This document shows, piece after piece, positions 34,101-43,015 of a stretch of DNA of 54,668 nucleotides. The DNA comes from DASWIG01 sp965371445 (GTDB lineage: Bacteria > Acidobacteriota > Thermoanaerobaculia > Multivoradales > J023). The DNA lies in contig CBDUYN010000051.1 in assembly GCA_965371445.1 (NCBI GenBank), positions 1 to 54,668 on the forward strand, read 5' to 3'. The notes below the pieces were generated by a model. The model did not search any database. It was not told the origin of the DNA and saw nothing but the letters and a program-made list of their open reading frames with translations. The translations under genes were made by a program, and so were the position numbers. Every line of letters starts with the position of its first letter. Position 1 is the stretch's first letter.

Positions 34101-36817
34101 CCGCTCGCCGCGGTGCTCAGGAGTAGGGGTGCCGTCTCCCCGGCCCGGAAGGTGTCGCGGTCGACGAGGACGTCGACGCCGTCGTGGTGGTAGCCGACGT
34201 TTCGCGTCTCGCGCGTCGCCACCCAGACGCAGGTCTCGCCGCGGACGGGAAAGTCGTCGTCCTCCTCGCTCGTCCAGGCGATCCGGTAGTAGCCCTCCTC
34301 CGCCGCCTCGAAGCTGAGCTCGGCGCGTCCTTCGCCGTCGGTGCGCAGCGTCGTTTCGAGGACCTCCTCGTGCTCGTAGCCCCGTTCCAGCCAACGGTCG
34401 CGGGTCACGCGGACGGTGCCCGCGGCGGCGACGCCCTCGTCGTTCGGATCAAGGGCCTTGATCTCGACCGTCACGCGGTCGCCCGGACGGTAGAGGTTGT
34501 GCCGGGCCCGGGGATAGACGAAGTAGCGCTGGCGCGTCACCCGCACGGTCCCGGAGCCCGTGACCTCGCGGCGCGACGAATCGACGACCCGGGCTTCGAC
34601 CCGGTACTCGAAATCGTTGCCCAGGTTCTGGGAAGCCTCGAAGGCAAAACGTGCCCGTCCTTGGGCGTCGGTCTTGCCTTGCTTCGTTTCGAGAAGCTGT
34701 CCCGGACCGTAGCCGTAGCCGCCGTAGCGTTGCCGGGCTTCATAGAACCACGGAAAAGGACGCGGCGGCGACCACCACGGATAGAAAGGTTTCTGGTAGA
34801 TCAGAAGCGCGACGTCGGCGCCGCCGGCCGGACCACCGAAGTAATACTCGGCCATCACCTCGACCTCGACTCTTTCGCCGACACGGAAGGTTTTTTTGCG
34901 GCCCTCCTCCTCGGGCGTCTCGACGCTTATGCGAAGCTCGGGAAGCTTGTACTCCTCGAGACGGAAGAGGTTGGCCGTGCCGATGCCGCGTCCGTTTTCC
35001 GAGAAGCTCACGCGATAGAGGCCGAGGGGCATCTCCGGGGTGAGTAGAAGCTCGGCCCAGGCACTGCCGAAAGCGTTCAATTCGAGCTCGGCCGAGGACA
35101 CCTTCGAGCCACGCGGGTCCGTGATCTCGTAGCGCAGGAGCGCGCCCGCCGGGGTCGAATACTTGCCGCCGTCGTCGCGGCGGGCGAGGAGCTTGAAGCT
35201 CATCGTCTCGCTGGGACGGTAGGCCGGGCGGTCGGTAAAAGCGTAGACGCGCCAGGCGGCACGGCTGCCGCTGCCCGAGCCCCGGTAGGTCCCGGCGTAG
35301 GCCTGCCGGCCGCCGGCGGAGGCCGTGACGAGAAGCTCGCGTCCGCTCCCCTCGTAGACCGCGAGGCCGTCTTCGCCGCTGCGCAGAGACCTCTCGCGCC
35401 AGGTCCATTCGTTCCCCTCGTGCAAGCGTTCCCGGACACGCACGTCGGCACCGGCGATCGGCGAGCCGTCGAGGGCGTCGCAGACGTAGACGAGCGTCTT
35501 TGATCCCGAGGTCCGGACGACGACGGCGGCGTCGGTCACCAGGACGAGCTCCTGGGCGCTCTGCTCGCCGGAGCGCGCCACGAGGACGTAGGCGCCCGGC
35601 TCGGGCGTCTCCGCGAGGCGCAGGATCCGTTGCCCGGGCTCGTGGTCCGCGCGGTCGCCGGTGTCGAAAGTCCAGGCCTTGAGAGCCGGCCGGCCGGCGA
35701 CGTCGAGGCGCTGCTGCCAGCCCCCGTAGGAGCTGTCGCCGTCGAGTCGGACGTCGCGTCCCAGGTCGACGGCGTGGAGCGTCAGCTCAATCGTTTTGAC
35801 GTTGCGCCAGGTGAGGTGGTACTCGACCTCGGAGCCGGGCAGGAAGACCTGGCCCAGGTGGACGCCGAGCCGCGGCCCGGTGATCTCTTCGAGGCGCTGG
35901 CGCGCCTGGTCGTAGTAAGCGGTCTCGCCCTTCTCGTGCTCGTCGAGGAAACGGCGGAACAGCTCCGCCGCCCGGCGGTAGTCGCGGACCTGGCGCGAGC
36001 CGCCGTCCGGGCGGCGGACCGTCCGGCTCCAGTTGGTGAGGAAGTCGGCGTAGTGAAAAAGGGCGTCGTCATACCAGGCGGTGCCCTTGCCTTCCTCGAG
36101 GGCGGCCTCGAATTCGCGGACGAGCCGCGACTGCCACTGGCCCTGGAGCTTCAGAGTCATGGCGATCAGGTAGCGGGCGCGGGCGCGCTCGCCAGCGTCG
36201 CGGGCGATCTTCAGGGCGTTGTCGAGGGTGTCGAGAGGCAGGAAGCTGTAGCGGCCGTAGTGGGCGTAGGGTCCCCTCTCCTGTGCGTCGGCGACGCGCC
36301 ACACGACGTCGAGGTAGCGCCGGCGGGCAAGCTCCAGGTCGGAGTGACCGGCCCAGGCGTCGAGGGCGGCCTGGTAGTGGGGCCAGGCGGAGCCCCAATT
36401 CTTTCGGTCCGGGCGCAGCCAGTAGAAGTCGCCGAGCGACTCGCGTCCCTCGATCCACACGCGGTCGCGCTGCGACGCGTCCTCGTTGCCGGCACGTACG
36501 AGCTCTTCGAGCTGACGCCGCGCCTCTTCCTGGACCGCCGAATCGGCGCTCGAGCGCCAGCGGGTGTCGGCGAGCCGGAAGGCAATCCAGCGTCGCTCGG
36601 CCTCGTCGTCGACCAGCTCCGACGCGTCGCGGTAGAGCTCGTGGGCGCGGGCATAGGAGCCCTCGGCGTAGAAGGCCTCGGCCTCTCCGCGGAGCTCGTC
36701 GTAGGCGGTGCCGGCGAAAGGCGTCTCGTCGGCGTCCTGCGGGCCTGGGAAGGCGGCGAAGGCGGCGCAGGCGAGGACGGCGGCGGCGAAGAGCGTCGGC
36801 GAACGGTGGATCTTCAT
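31136..36817 (-). CDS. Alpha-2-macroglobulin family protein with thioester motif
   Basis: A 1893-residue exported protein. The signal is AAAVLACAAFAAFPG, with a weak lipobox around the Cys. About 300 residues of TPR-like helices precede the macroglobulin (MG) beta-domains, a bait-like low-complexity region with KSELRRDLAS and SRKKKADADAP, and the thioester motif PYGCTEQTMS (Cys about 1342). An alpha-toroid TED follows with GGWGWWKDGDSDHFMTAYVVWGL, then receptor-binding-like strands. Bacterial members trap proteases in the periplasm or at the cell surface. The N-terminal TPR extension is unusual. The start ATG 36817 fits AAAGGGGC. No PbpC gene is adjacent; the partner is a ceramidase instead. 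Confidence 0.88.
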   Translation of the reverse strand: MKIHRSPTLFAAAVLACAAFAAFPGPQDADETPFAGTAYDELRGEAEAFYAEGSYARAHELYRDASELVDDEAERRWIAFRLADTRWRSSADSAVQEEARRQLEELVRAGNEDASQRDRVWIEGRESLGDFYWLRPDRKNWGSAWPHYQAALDAWAGHSDLELARRRYLDVVWRVADAQERGPYAHYGRYSFLPLDTLDNALKIARDAGERARARYLIAMTLKLQGQWQSRLVREFEAALEEGKGTAWYDDALFHYADFLTNWSRTVRRPDGGSRQVRDYRRAAELFRRFLDEHEKGETAYYDQARQRLEEITGPRLGVHLGQVFLPGSEVEYHLTWRNVKTIELTLHAVDLGRDVRLDGDSSYGGWQQRLDVAGRPALKAWTFDTGDRADHEPGQRILRLAETPEPGAYVLVARSGEQSAQELVLVTDAAVVVRTSGSKTLVYVCDALDGSPIAGADVRVRERLHEGNEWTWRERSLRSGEDGLAVYEGSGRELLVTASAGGRQAYAGTYRGSGSGSRAAWRVYAFTDRPAYRPSETMSFKLLARRDDGGKYSTPAGALLRYEITDPRGSKVSSAELELNAFGSAWAELLLTPEMPLGLYRVSFSENGRGIGTANLFRLEEYKLPELRISVETPEEEGRKKTFRVGERVEVEVMAEYYFGGPAGGADVALLIYQKPFYPWWSPPRPFPWFYEARQRYGGYGYGPGQLLETKQGKTDAQGRARFAFEASQNLGNDFEYRVEARVVDSSRREVTGSGTVRVTRQRYFVYPRARHNLYRPGDRVTVEIKALDPNDEGVAAAGTVRVTRDRWLERGYEHEEVLETTLRTDGEGRAELSFEAAEEGYYRIAWTSEEDDDFPVRGETCVWVATRETRNVGYHHDGVDVLVDRDTFRAGETAPLLLSTAASGRWVLLSIEGEGLLDYRLVHVEGTVKLLTLEIDESYVPNVFLNALLVEDGHLAMDVEEVVVPPVEHFLEVEVEADREAYEPREKGYLTVTTRDHEGRPVSAEVALALVDEAVFYIQDDLAGDPRQFFFGEKRHSRVRTASSFDERPYGRLEKGREENEAKEGGMRFVGGNLPAARMLSDAMAPAGMEMAKSELRRDLASAMPSRKKKADADAPAQEDAVQVRTDFRATVLWRPDVVTGEDGRARVEMTFPDSLTTWKATARAAGRGSRFGIAESSARTRMPLIVRLQAPRFFVVGDRVTISAVLNNSTDEPMRVSPALEAEGLKLVGKAAGPVTVPAGGEARVDYLVVAEAPGTARLTASGRGGRYADAMRKDYPVYEHGLTKRETLAGKARGEETTVVLDLPTERRSTRLVVQLAPSLATTMLDALPYLVDYPYGCTEQTMSRFLPAVLVAKTLSELGIEPSAIEGRLFGGVEAESRDKTHPDGKKDLGELDAMVEKGLARLYDFQHSDGGWGWWKDGDSDHFMTAYVVWGLVLARQAGISVEESAVARAVGFLEQEIVEAERQVDLQAWMLHALGRHHALTRRGQLSAPVSRALENLWERRESLSAYSRALLAIAAHDLDDGEKASVLARNLENGAVVDRPTSSSVVPEAGASHAGEMETVHWGKDGFYWRWHNGPVESTAFVLQAFLAIDPEHPLVEPAMSWLVKNRRGAQWSNTRDTAITLMALLDYLRRSGELASDQEVELYVNGRRVATRRFAATDVLAAPGRFPIDTRHLRDGGNEIRIVRRGEGALYFAVQAEYVSLEEPVTPAGHEIFVKRRYSKLVARPTLLKGIVYDKVPLEDGGTVTSGERVEVVLTVEAKNDYEYLIFEDLKPAGFEAVEIRSGTPLWARELGSDGKKTGSRRWVYQELRDRKVALFVDKLPQGVWELSYELRAEVPGEFHALPVLAEAMYVPEIRANGREIRVTVADRVRSGGKGEGNRDNGRP

Positions 36818-36967
36818 GGTCAAGCCCCTTTCGAGCGGCGGAACGGAGCCGGAACGGCCCCCTCCGAGTAGCTTAGACACTCCGGGGGGCGATTTCGTGA
36901 CCGATCTGGGGAAATTCGTCGTGCTAAGATGGTCTACGTAAGCCGGCACCCCGTACGGAGGTAGAAA

Positions 36968-37216
36968 ATGGTCAGGACCCAGGTACAGTTGACGGAGCAA
37001 CAGGCCAGCGCTCTCAAGGCGCGGGCGTTGGCGGAGGGGCTGTCGATGGCGGAGCTCATCCGCCGTAGCGTGGACGCTTTTCTGCGATCCGCGGCACCGC
37101 TCAGCCACGAAAAGAAGAAGCGCCGGGCCCTGGCCGCCGTGGGCCGGTTTCGTTCGGGGGTCGGTGACCTTTCGGTGAACCACGACCGCTATCTGGCCGA
37201 AGCGTTCAGCGAGTGA
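36968..37216 (+). CDS. Ribbon-helix-helix antitoxin, VapB-like
   Basis: An 82-residue protein with a ribbon-helix-helix N-terminus (VRTQVQLTEQQASALKARALAEGLSMAELIRRSVDAFL) and a basic C-terminal tail that would neutralise the toxin. ATG 36968 has GGAGGT six bases upstream; a -10-like TAAGAT lies at 36925-36930. The stop overlaps the GTG of the toxin gene (GTGA at 37213), the classic TA arrangement. The antitoxin appears intact although its toxin is broken. Confidence 0.8.
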   Translation: MVRTQVQLTEQQASALKARALAEGLSMAELIRRSVDAFLRSAAPLSHEKKKRRALAAVGRFRSGVGDLSVNHDRYLAEAFSE

Positions 37217-37488
37217 GCGTCTTCGTCGACACCTCGGGTCTGTTGGCGATCCTGGACGCTGAAGACCTCCACCATGCGCAGGCCGCCGCCTGCTGGAAAG
37301 AGCTGATCGAGAGAGACGAGCCTCTCGTTTCGACAAGCTACGTCCTGGTGGAGACCTTCGCCCTGGTCCAGAAACGCCTGGGACTGGCGGCCGCCCACAG
37401 GCGCGGGCTCGTCGGCCACCCGGGAGTCGGTGGCCGAGGAGTGACGCGAGGAGACGCGCAGAAGGCGGCGTGGACGGGTCCCTCCTAG
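37213..37488 (+). pseudogene. PIN-domain toxin (VapC-like), C-terminally broken
   Basis: The first 60 residues are a good PIN domain: VFVDTSGLLAILDAEDLHHAQAA (first catalytic Asp) and STSYVLVETFALVQKRLGL (Glu). After LGL the frame turns to low-complexity sequence (RRGLVGHPGVGGRGVTRG) and stops at 91 residues instead of about 135, so the later catalytic acids are lost. PIN toxins are RNases that cut tRNA or rRNA; this copy should be inactive. Its residues from HHAQAA to RDEP reappear at 51359-51420. Confidence 0.7.
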
Positions 37489-37699
37489 AGCTCCCACGCT
37501 CCGGGTGGCAAGGTCAAGGGACGCCGACGGCGGCTCGTAGCTGAGGCGTAGGGAACTGCCGAGGACGTCCGCGCGAGCCACACCTTGGCCTTGTCTTCTG
37601 GGCGCGCCGAGCCGCCATGGGCTAGAATGAGCTGCATCGAGAGGAAGACGACGAAGCAGGCCGGAAGGTAAATCCTTGGAAGGACCAGTGACACGGAGC
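37489..37699 (+). promoter_or_regulatory. Spacer upstream of the defence operon with a possible -10
   Basis: These 211 bases between the broken toxin and the YprA helicase hold no gene. A -10-like GCTAGAAT (TAGAAT 37623-37628) lies about 70 bases before the helicase start but lacks a recognisable -35. A GGAAGGA at 37678-37684 is the only purine-rich site near the start. Confidence 0.35.
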
Positions 37700-40600
37700 A
37701 TGGACGTCTTCTCGCTGCGGGACACCGTAGTCGGGGAATACAAGAAGTTCGCCACCTCGTTCACGCCCATTCGCGCCGAGGACGTCCGGCGGCAGGTCGA
37801 AGCGATCTACCGGAAGGAGCTGTATTGGCCCGAGCCGCTCCTCCAGATCAACCCCAACTACCAGCGGACGGAGACCGTCGAGAAGCTCGCCGCCGAGTTT
37901 TCGCTCGACCCGATCTGCGCCGAGATTTTCCGCACCGAGCCGCGGCCGGGCGCGCCTCGTGGCGAGCCGCTGAACCTCTACAAGCACCAGAAGGAGGCCG
38001 TCGCCCTCGCGGTCGACGGCGAGAGCTTCGTGGTGACCACCGGCACGGGCTCGGGCAAGTCGCTCTGCTTCTTTCTGCCGATCGTTAACCAGGTGCTCCA
38101 AGAGAAACGGCGCGGCGGCGGCGGACGAACCCGGGCCGTCGTCATCTACCCGATGAACGCGTTGGCCAACAGCCAGCTCGAGGAGCTCGACAAGTACGTC
38201 CAGAACGTGCCCGGCAAGCCGCCGGTCACTTACGCCCGCTACACCGGCCAGGACGACGTCCAGGAACGCCGCCGGATCTCCGAGGATCCGCCGGACATCC
38301 TGCTCACCAACTTCATGATGCTCGAGCTCCTCATGACCCGCCAGGACGAGCTCGACCGGCGCGTGATCGGCAACTGCACGGGCCTGAGATTCCTGGTGCT
38401 CGACGAGCTCCACACCTACCGTGGCCGCCAGGGGGCCGACGTGGCGCTCCTGGTCCGGCGCGTGCGCGAACGGCTGTCGCCGCGGAAACTGCAATGCATC
38501 GGCACCTCGGCCACGATGGCCAGCGAGGGCTCCCGCGAGGACAAGAGCCGCGTGGTCGCGGGCGTCGCCTCGAAGCTCTTCGCGGTCAAGATCCCCGAGA
38601 GCAACGTCGTCGTCGAGACCCTCGAGCGCGTCACCGACCCCGACCAGACCGCAACGAGCGTCAGGACCTCCCTCGGCGCCGCCGTCGACAGGGGTATCGC
38701 GTCTGACGTCACCGACGAGGCTCTGCGCGTTCACCCACTGGCGATCTGGGTCGAGACCCGTCTCGGCGTGTCCTGGTCGGAGGAGGACCAGCGCTGGCTG
38801 CGGGCGCGGCCGCTCACCGTCACCGAGGCGGTGGAGGCGCTGTCCGACGACGCCGAACGGCCGCCGGACGCTTGCCGCGCCGCCCTGCGCGACCTGCTGC
38901 TCGGTACGCGCGGCTTCTTCGCCTTCAAGCTGCACCAATTCTTCTCCGGTGCCGGCCACGCCTACGCGACCCTTGAGGCCCCGGGACGCCGCGTGGTCAC
39001 CGTCGACGGACAGCAGTTCTTGCCCGCCGACCCCGACAAGCGGCTCTACGCGGTCCATTTCTGCCGCGACTGCGGCCACGAATACCATCCCGTCCGCTAC
39101 GTGATCGACGAAGGACGCCACAGTATCTCCCCCCCTTGCTCCCCCCAAGGGGACAGGGTCCTGGCCCGCGACATCGAGGACGCTCCACCCGCGCGACCCG
39201 GCGACGAGGACCTCGCGGACGGTATTTCCGACCATGAAATCTTCGGCTTTCTCACTCTGCACGCCCCTGACGCGGACTTCACCTTCGAGGACCTCGACGA
39301 AGACTATCCCGAGACCTGGCTCGAGCTCGACGCCGCCGGCAACCCACGGATCAAGCCCTACTACCGGCCGGCACGGGCACGGGAGATCCGGGTCGCTCCC
39401 GACGGCAAGCTCGGCTCCGGCGAACGCGCCTGGTTCTTGCCCGGCAAGTTCCGGTTCTGCCTGCGTTGCGGAAACACCCAGGGTGGCGCCACGAAGGACC
39501 GCAACCGCCTGGCGTCCCTCTCGGCCGAAGGCCGCAGCTCGGCCACCACCGTCCTGGTGGGCAGCGTCCTGCGCTGGATGCACGGCGAGGCTTCCGGCCT
39601 GGGGGAGGACCAACGCAAGCTCCTGGGATTCACCGACAATCGTCAGGACGCCGCGCTCCAGGCGGGCCACTTCAACGACTTCCTCTTCGTCAGCCTCGTG
39701 CGCGCCGGCTTCCTCGGCGCCCTCGAAGCGGCCGGCGACGCCGGCCTACGTAGCGACGAGCTCGGCACCGCCCTTCAGAAGGCTCTCGGCTTCGACCGTT
39801 CGGATCCCGAAGTCCGGACCGAGTGGCTCCTCGAGCCGACCCTTCGCGGCTTCAACCTGCAAGAGGCCGAGGCGACCCTGCGGGAAGTGCTCGCCTATCG
39901 CGCCTGGTTCGATCAACGGCGGGGGTGGCGTTACACCAACCCGAGCCTCGAGGAGCTCGACTTCTTGGAAGTTGAGTATCAGGGAATCGAGGCGCTGGCC
40001 TCCGACGACGACCTGTTCGCGGAGGTCTCCGACAAGACCGGGGCGCCGGACCTCCTACGCCACGCCGGTGCCGAGGTGCGCGTCGCGGTCTACAGCGCGC
40101 TCTTCGACCACCTGCGCAAGTGGATGGCCGTCGGCAGTCGAGTCCTCGAGCCCACGGTGATCGAACAGATGCGGGCCAGGTCCCACAGCCGACTCCGGGT
40201 CCCTTGGGGATTCGACAATGACGAAAGACCCGGGGCCTCGCGCTGGTTGCTCATCACGTCGCCGACGCGGCGCACCCTCACGCTGCGCGACGAAGAGCTC
40301 ATCGTACGCGGTGGCTCCCGCAGCGCCCTCGGCAAGACCTTGCGCTCCCCCAAGCTATGGGGCGACGACCGAGCGATCCGCGATTTGAAGTCCAAGGACT
40401 TCGACAATCTGGTGAAAGCCTTGCTCCAAGCGGCCAAGGAGCATGGCCTGGTCGCCAAGGAGGCGACTCCGTTCGACGACAAGATCGGCTGGAAACTGAA
40501 CGACGGCTGCGTGCTCTTCCGGAAGAAAAAACCCGAGGCCAACGCGACTCGTCCCGACAAGAACGCGTTTTTCCGCGACTTCTACGCCAACCTGGCACAT

Positions 40601-43015
40601 CTGCTCCGCGAGCCCGTGCATCCGCTCTTCGGCTTCGAAGCCCGCGAGCACACCGCTCAGGTCGACATGGACGTGCGCCAGGTCCGCGAGAAGCGCTTCC
40701 GCTACGGCCCGAAGGAACGCGAAGAGCTCACGGCCGACGACGCCCAGGTGATCGGTGAAGCCAAACGGTTTCTACCGGTGCTCTTCTGCTCGCCCACCAT
40801 GGAGCTCGGCGTCGACATCTCGGCGCTCAACGTCGTCTATCTGCGCAACGTACCGCCCACGCCCGCCAACTACGCCCAGCGCGGCGGGCGCGCCGGACGC
40901 GGCGGACAAGCCGCGCTCGTGCTGACCTACTGCTCGGCCCAGGGACCCCACGATCAGTACTTCTTCCGCGAGCCCAAGGCCATGGTCCACGGCGAGGTGC
41001 GTCCGCCGCTCCTCGACCTGGCCAATCGCGACCTGATCGAAAGCCATCTGCAAGCGATCTGGCTGGCCTGTACCGAAAAACCCCTCGATCCGTCGATCTC
41101 CGAGCTGCTCGTCCTCGACGAGGAGACGCGTCCGCTGCGGCCCGAAGTCCGCGAGCCCATGGCGGAGCGGCGGGCCGGGCAAGAGGCCGTTGGCCGCATC
41201 CGTCGGGTGCTCGACCTGCTCGAAGCCGACCTCTCACCCGAGCACGCCCCCTGGTACCCCGGCCCCGACGCCTACGCCGAGGAGGTGGCGAGCCAGGCCC
41301 TCGACAGCTTCGACAAGGCCTTCAACCGCTGGCGCGACCTCTTCGCCGCCGCCGAGCAGCAACGCGACGCGGCCCGCCGCATCCTCGACGACTATGCGGC
41401 ACCCCAGCGAGAAAAAAACGCCGCCAAGAGCCGCCACGATCAGGCCATCGACCAGCTCAAGCTGCTGCAGAAGGGCGACAATCCGCGCTCCAGCGACTTC
41501 TACACCTACCGCTACCTGGCGACGGAAGGCTTCCTGCCCGGCTACAACTTCCCGCGCCTGCCTCTGATGGCCTACGTTCCCGCCACTCGCGGCGGACGCG
41601 GCCGTCAGGCCTACCTGCAACGGCCCCGCTTCCTGGCGCTGTCGGAATTCGGGCCGCGAAGCCTCGTTTACCATGAAGGACGCTCCTTTCGCGTCGTGCG
41701 GGCCATGCTCTCCCTCGGGCATCGCGACAGCGCGACCGCGGAGACGCGGCTGCCCACGATGACGGCCCGCATCTGCCGCGCCTGTGGTGCCGGACACTTC
41801 AACGATCAGCTCTCGATGTGCCACGGCTGCGGCGCCTCCTTGAGCACCGCCGAGATCGTCAACAACATCTACCGCATCGAGAACGTGGCCACCCAGCACA
41901 CCGAACGCATCACCGCCAACGACGAGGAGCGCCTGCGCCAGGGCTTCGAGCTTCAGACCACCTTCGAGTGGGCCGTCCGCGACGGCGTCTTGGACGTTCA
42001 CCAAGGTACCGTCGGAGACGACGCCGGCGAGCTCGCACGTCTCGCCTACGGCCCGGGCGCCACCGTCACCCGCATCAACAAAGGACTCAGGCGCCGGGTG
42101 GACTGCACCCAATACGGCTTCCGCATCGATCCCGTCTCGGGCTATTGGGCGAGAAACAAAGACGAGGACCAGGAGACGAAGGACCCGACCTCGGCACCCC
42201 GCCAGTGGATCGTGCCGTGCGTACGCGACCGCAAGAACGCCCTCTTGCTCCAACCCGCCGAGGAAGAGCTGACCCAGATCACGCTCACGACGTTCCAGCA
42301 CGCCCTCCTGCGCGGCATCGAGACCCGGTTCCAGCTCGAGCAGGGCGAGATCCTCGCCGAGCCCATGCCCAGCCGCGACGAGCGCAAAGGCTTCCTGCTC
42401 TACGAGGCCGCCGAGGGAGGAGCCGGCGTGCTCAACCGTCTCGTCGCGGAGACCGGCGTGGTGGCGGAGGTGGCCCGGGAAGCGCTCTTCATCCTGCATT
42501 TCGACGTCGCCGAAGGGGCGAGTCTTCCCGCCAGCACCCACGGCCTGACCGACACGGCGGGCACGTCCTGCGTCGCGGCCTGCTACCGCTGCCTGATGTC
42601 CTACTACAACCAACCCGACCACGAGATCCTCGATCGGCGTGATTCCAAAGTCCAGGAGCTCCTGCTGCGGCTCGCCCGGGCACGGACCTCCGTTGCGGAA
42701 AGGACGGCTTCCCGAGACTCGGCCCACCACCCGAGCCCGGCGACGGCAGCGGACGACGACCTGACACGCTGGCTCGGACAGGCGAGAGAACGCGAGCTGC
42801 CCCCCCCGGACGACGAGCCCGTCACCCACGACGGCGTCGAGCTGCCGCTGGTGTGGCGCGCCCATTACCTGGTGGCCGCCTTCGCGCCGCTGCCCGCGGC
42901 GGTCACCGCCAACCTGGAAGACCGCGGTTTCGAGGTACTGGTGCTCGGCGACGGTGAGGCCCGGTGGAGCGAGTCCTTCGCCTCTCTCGCCCGAGCCCTG
43001 GGGTGCGCAACGTGA
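37700..43015 (+). CDS. YprA-family DEAD/DEAH helicase with C-terminal DUF1998 (DISARM-related)
   Basis: A superfamily 2 helicase of about 1771 residues. Motif I is GTGSGKS (about 115-121), motif II LDELHTYRGRQGADV, motif III GTSATM, and motif VI QRGGRAGRGGQ. Cys-pair elements are FCRDCGHEY, FCLRCGN and CRACGAGHFNDQLSMCHGCG, and the DUF1998 ending is CVAACYRCLMSYYNQPDH. YprA helicases are the shared core of DISARM (split as DrmA and DrmB), Druantia and related systems; here the parts are one polypeptide. Copy 5 of the GC-rich repeat adds ISPPCSPQGDR near residue 475. Starts at TTG 37676, GTG 37688 and ATG 37700 are possible; the last gives the family-like MDVFSLRD. The stop overlaps the next gene. 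Confidence 0.88.
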   Translation: MDVFSLRDTVVGEYKKFATSFTPIRAEDVRRQVEAIYRKELYWPEPLLQINPNYQRTETVEKLAAEFSLDPICAEIFRTEPRPGAPRGEPLNLYKHQKEAVALAVDGESFVVTTGTGSGKSLCFFLPIVNQVLQEKRRGGGGRTRAVVIYPMNALANSQLEELDKYVQNVPGKPPVTYARYTGQDDVQERRRISEDPPDILLTNFMMLELLMTRQDELDRRVIGNCTGLRFLVLDELHTYRGRQGADVALLVRRVRERLSPRKLQCIGTSATMASEGSREDKSRVVAGVASKLFAVKIPESNVVVETLERVTDPDQTATSVRTSLGAAVDRGIASDVTDEALRVHPLAIWVETRLGVSWSEEDQRWLRARPLTVTEAVEALSDDAERPPDACRAALRDLLLGTRGFFAFKLHQFFSGAGHAYATLEAPGRRVVTVDGQQFLPADPDKRLYAVHFCRDCGHEYHPVRYVIDEGRHSISPPCSPQGDRVLARDIEDAPPARPGDEDLADGISDHEIFGFLTLHAPDADFTFEDLDEDYPETWLELDAAGNPRIKPYYRPARAREIRVAPDGKLGSGERAWFLPGKFRFCLRCGNTQGGATKDRNRLASLSAEGRSSATTVLVGSVLRWMHGEASGLGEDQRKLLGFTDNRQDAALQAGHFNDFLFVSLVRAGFLGALEAAGDAGLRSDELGTALQKALGFDRSDPEVRTEWLLEPTLRGFNLQEAEATLREVLAYRAWFDQRRGWRYTNPSLEELDFLEVEYQGIEALASDDDLFAEVSDKTGAPDLLRHAGAEVRVAVYSALFDHLRKWMAVGSRVLEPTVIEQMRARSHSRLRVPWGFDNDERPGASRWLLITSPTRRTLTLRDEELIVRGGSRSALGKTLRSPKLWGDDRAIRDLKSKDFDNLVKALLQAAKEHGLVAKEATPFDDKIGWKLNDGCVLFRKKKPEANATRPDKNAFFRDFYANLAHLLREPVHPLFGFEAREHTAQVDMDVRQVREKRFRYGPKEREELTADDAQVIGEAKRFLPVLFCSPTMELGVDISALNVVYLRNVPPTPANYAQRGGRAGRGGQAALVLTYCSAQGPHDQYFFREPKAMVHGEVRPPLLDLANRDLIESHLQAIWLACTEKPLDPSISELLVLDEETRPLRPEVREPMAERRAGQEAVGRIRRVLDLLEADLSPEHAPWYPGPDAYAEEVASQALDSFDKAFNRWRDLFAAAEQQRDAARRILDDYAAPQREKNAAKSRHDQAIDQLKLLQKGDNPRSSDFYTYRYLATEGFLPGYNFPRLPLMAYVPATRGGRGRQAYLQRPRFLALSEFGPRSLVYHEGRSFRVVRAMLSLGHRDSATAETRLPTMTARICRACGAGHFNDQLSMCHGCGASLSTAEIVNNIYRIENVATQHTERITANDEERLRQGFELQTTFEWAVRDGVLDVHQGTVGDDAGELARLAYGPGATVTRINKGLRRRVDCTQYGFRIDPVSGYWARNKDEDQETKDPTSAPRQWIVPCVRDRKNALLLQPAEEELTQITLTTFQHALLRGIETRFQLEQGEILAEPMPSRDERKGFLLYEAAEGGAGVLNRLVAETGVVAEVAREALFILHFDVAEGASLPASTHGLTDTAGTSCVAACYRCLMSYYNQPDHEILDRRDSKVQELLLRLARARTSVAERTASRDSAHHPSPATAADDDLTRWLGQARERELPPPDDEPVTHDGVELPLVWRAHYLVAAFAPLPAAVTANLEDRGFEVLVLGDGEARWSESFASLARALGCAT
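39125..39157 (+). repeat. GC-rich dispersed repeat, copy 5, in frame inside the helicase
   Basis: A 33-base copy, ATCTCCCCCCCTTGCTCC then CCCCAAGGGGACAGG, is read in frame as ISPPCSPQGDR between DEGRH and VLARDIED. Its length is a multiple of three, so the helicase frame survives. Confidence 0.65.

Noticed and set aside
37622..39670. 682-codon minus-strand frame opposite the YprA helicase
   Set aside because: Shadow of the helicase N-terminal half; composition is typical of reverse-frame GC-rich DNA with no recognisable domain.
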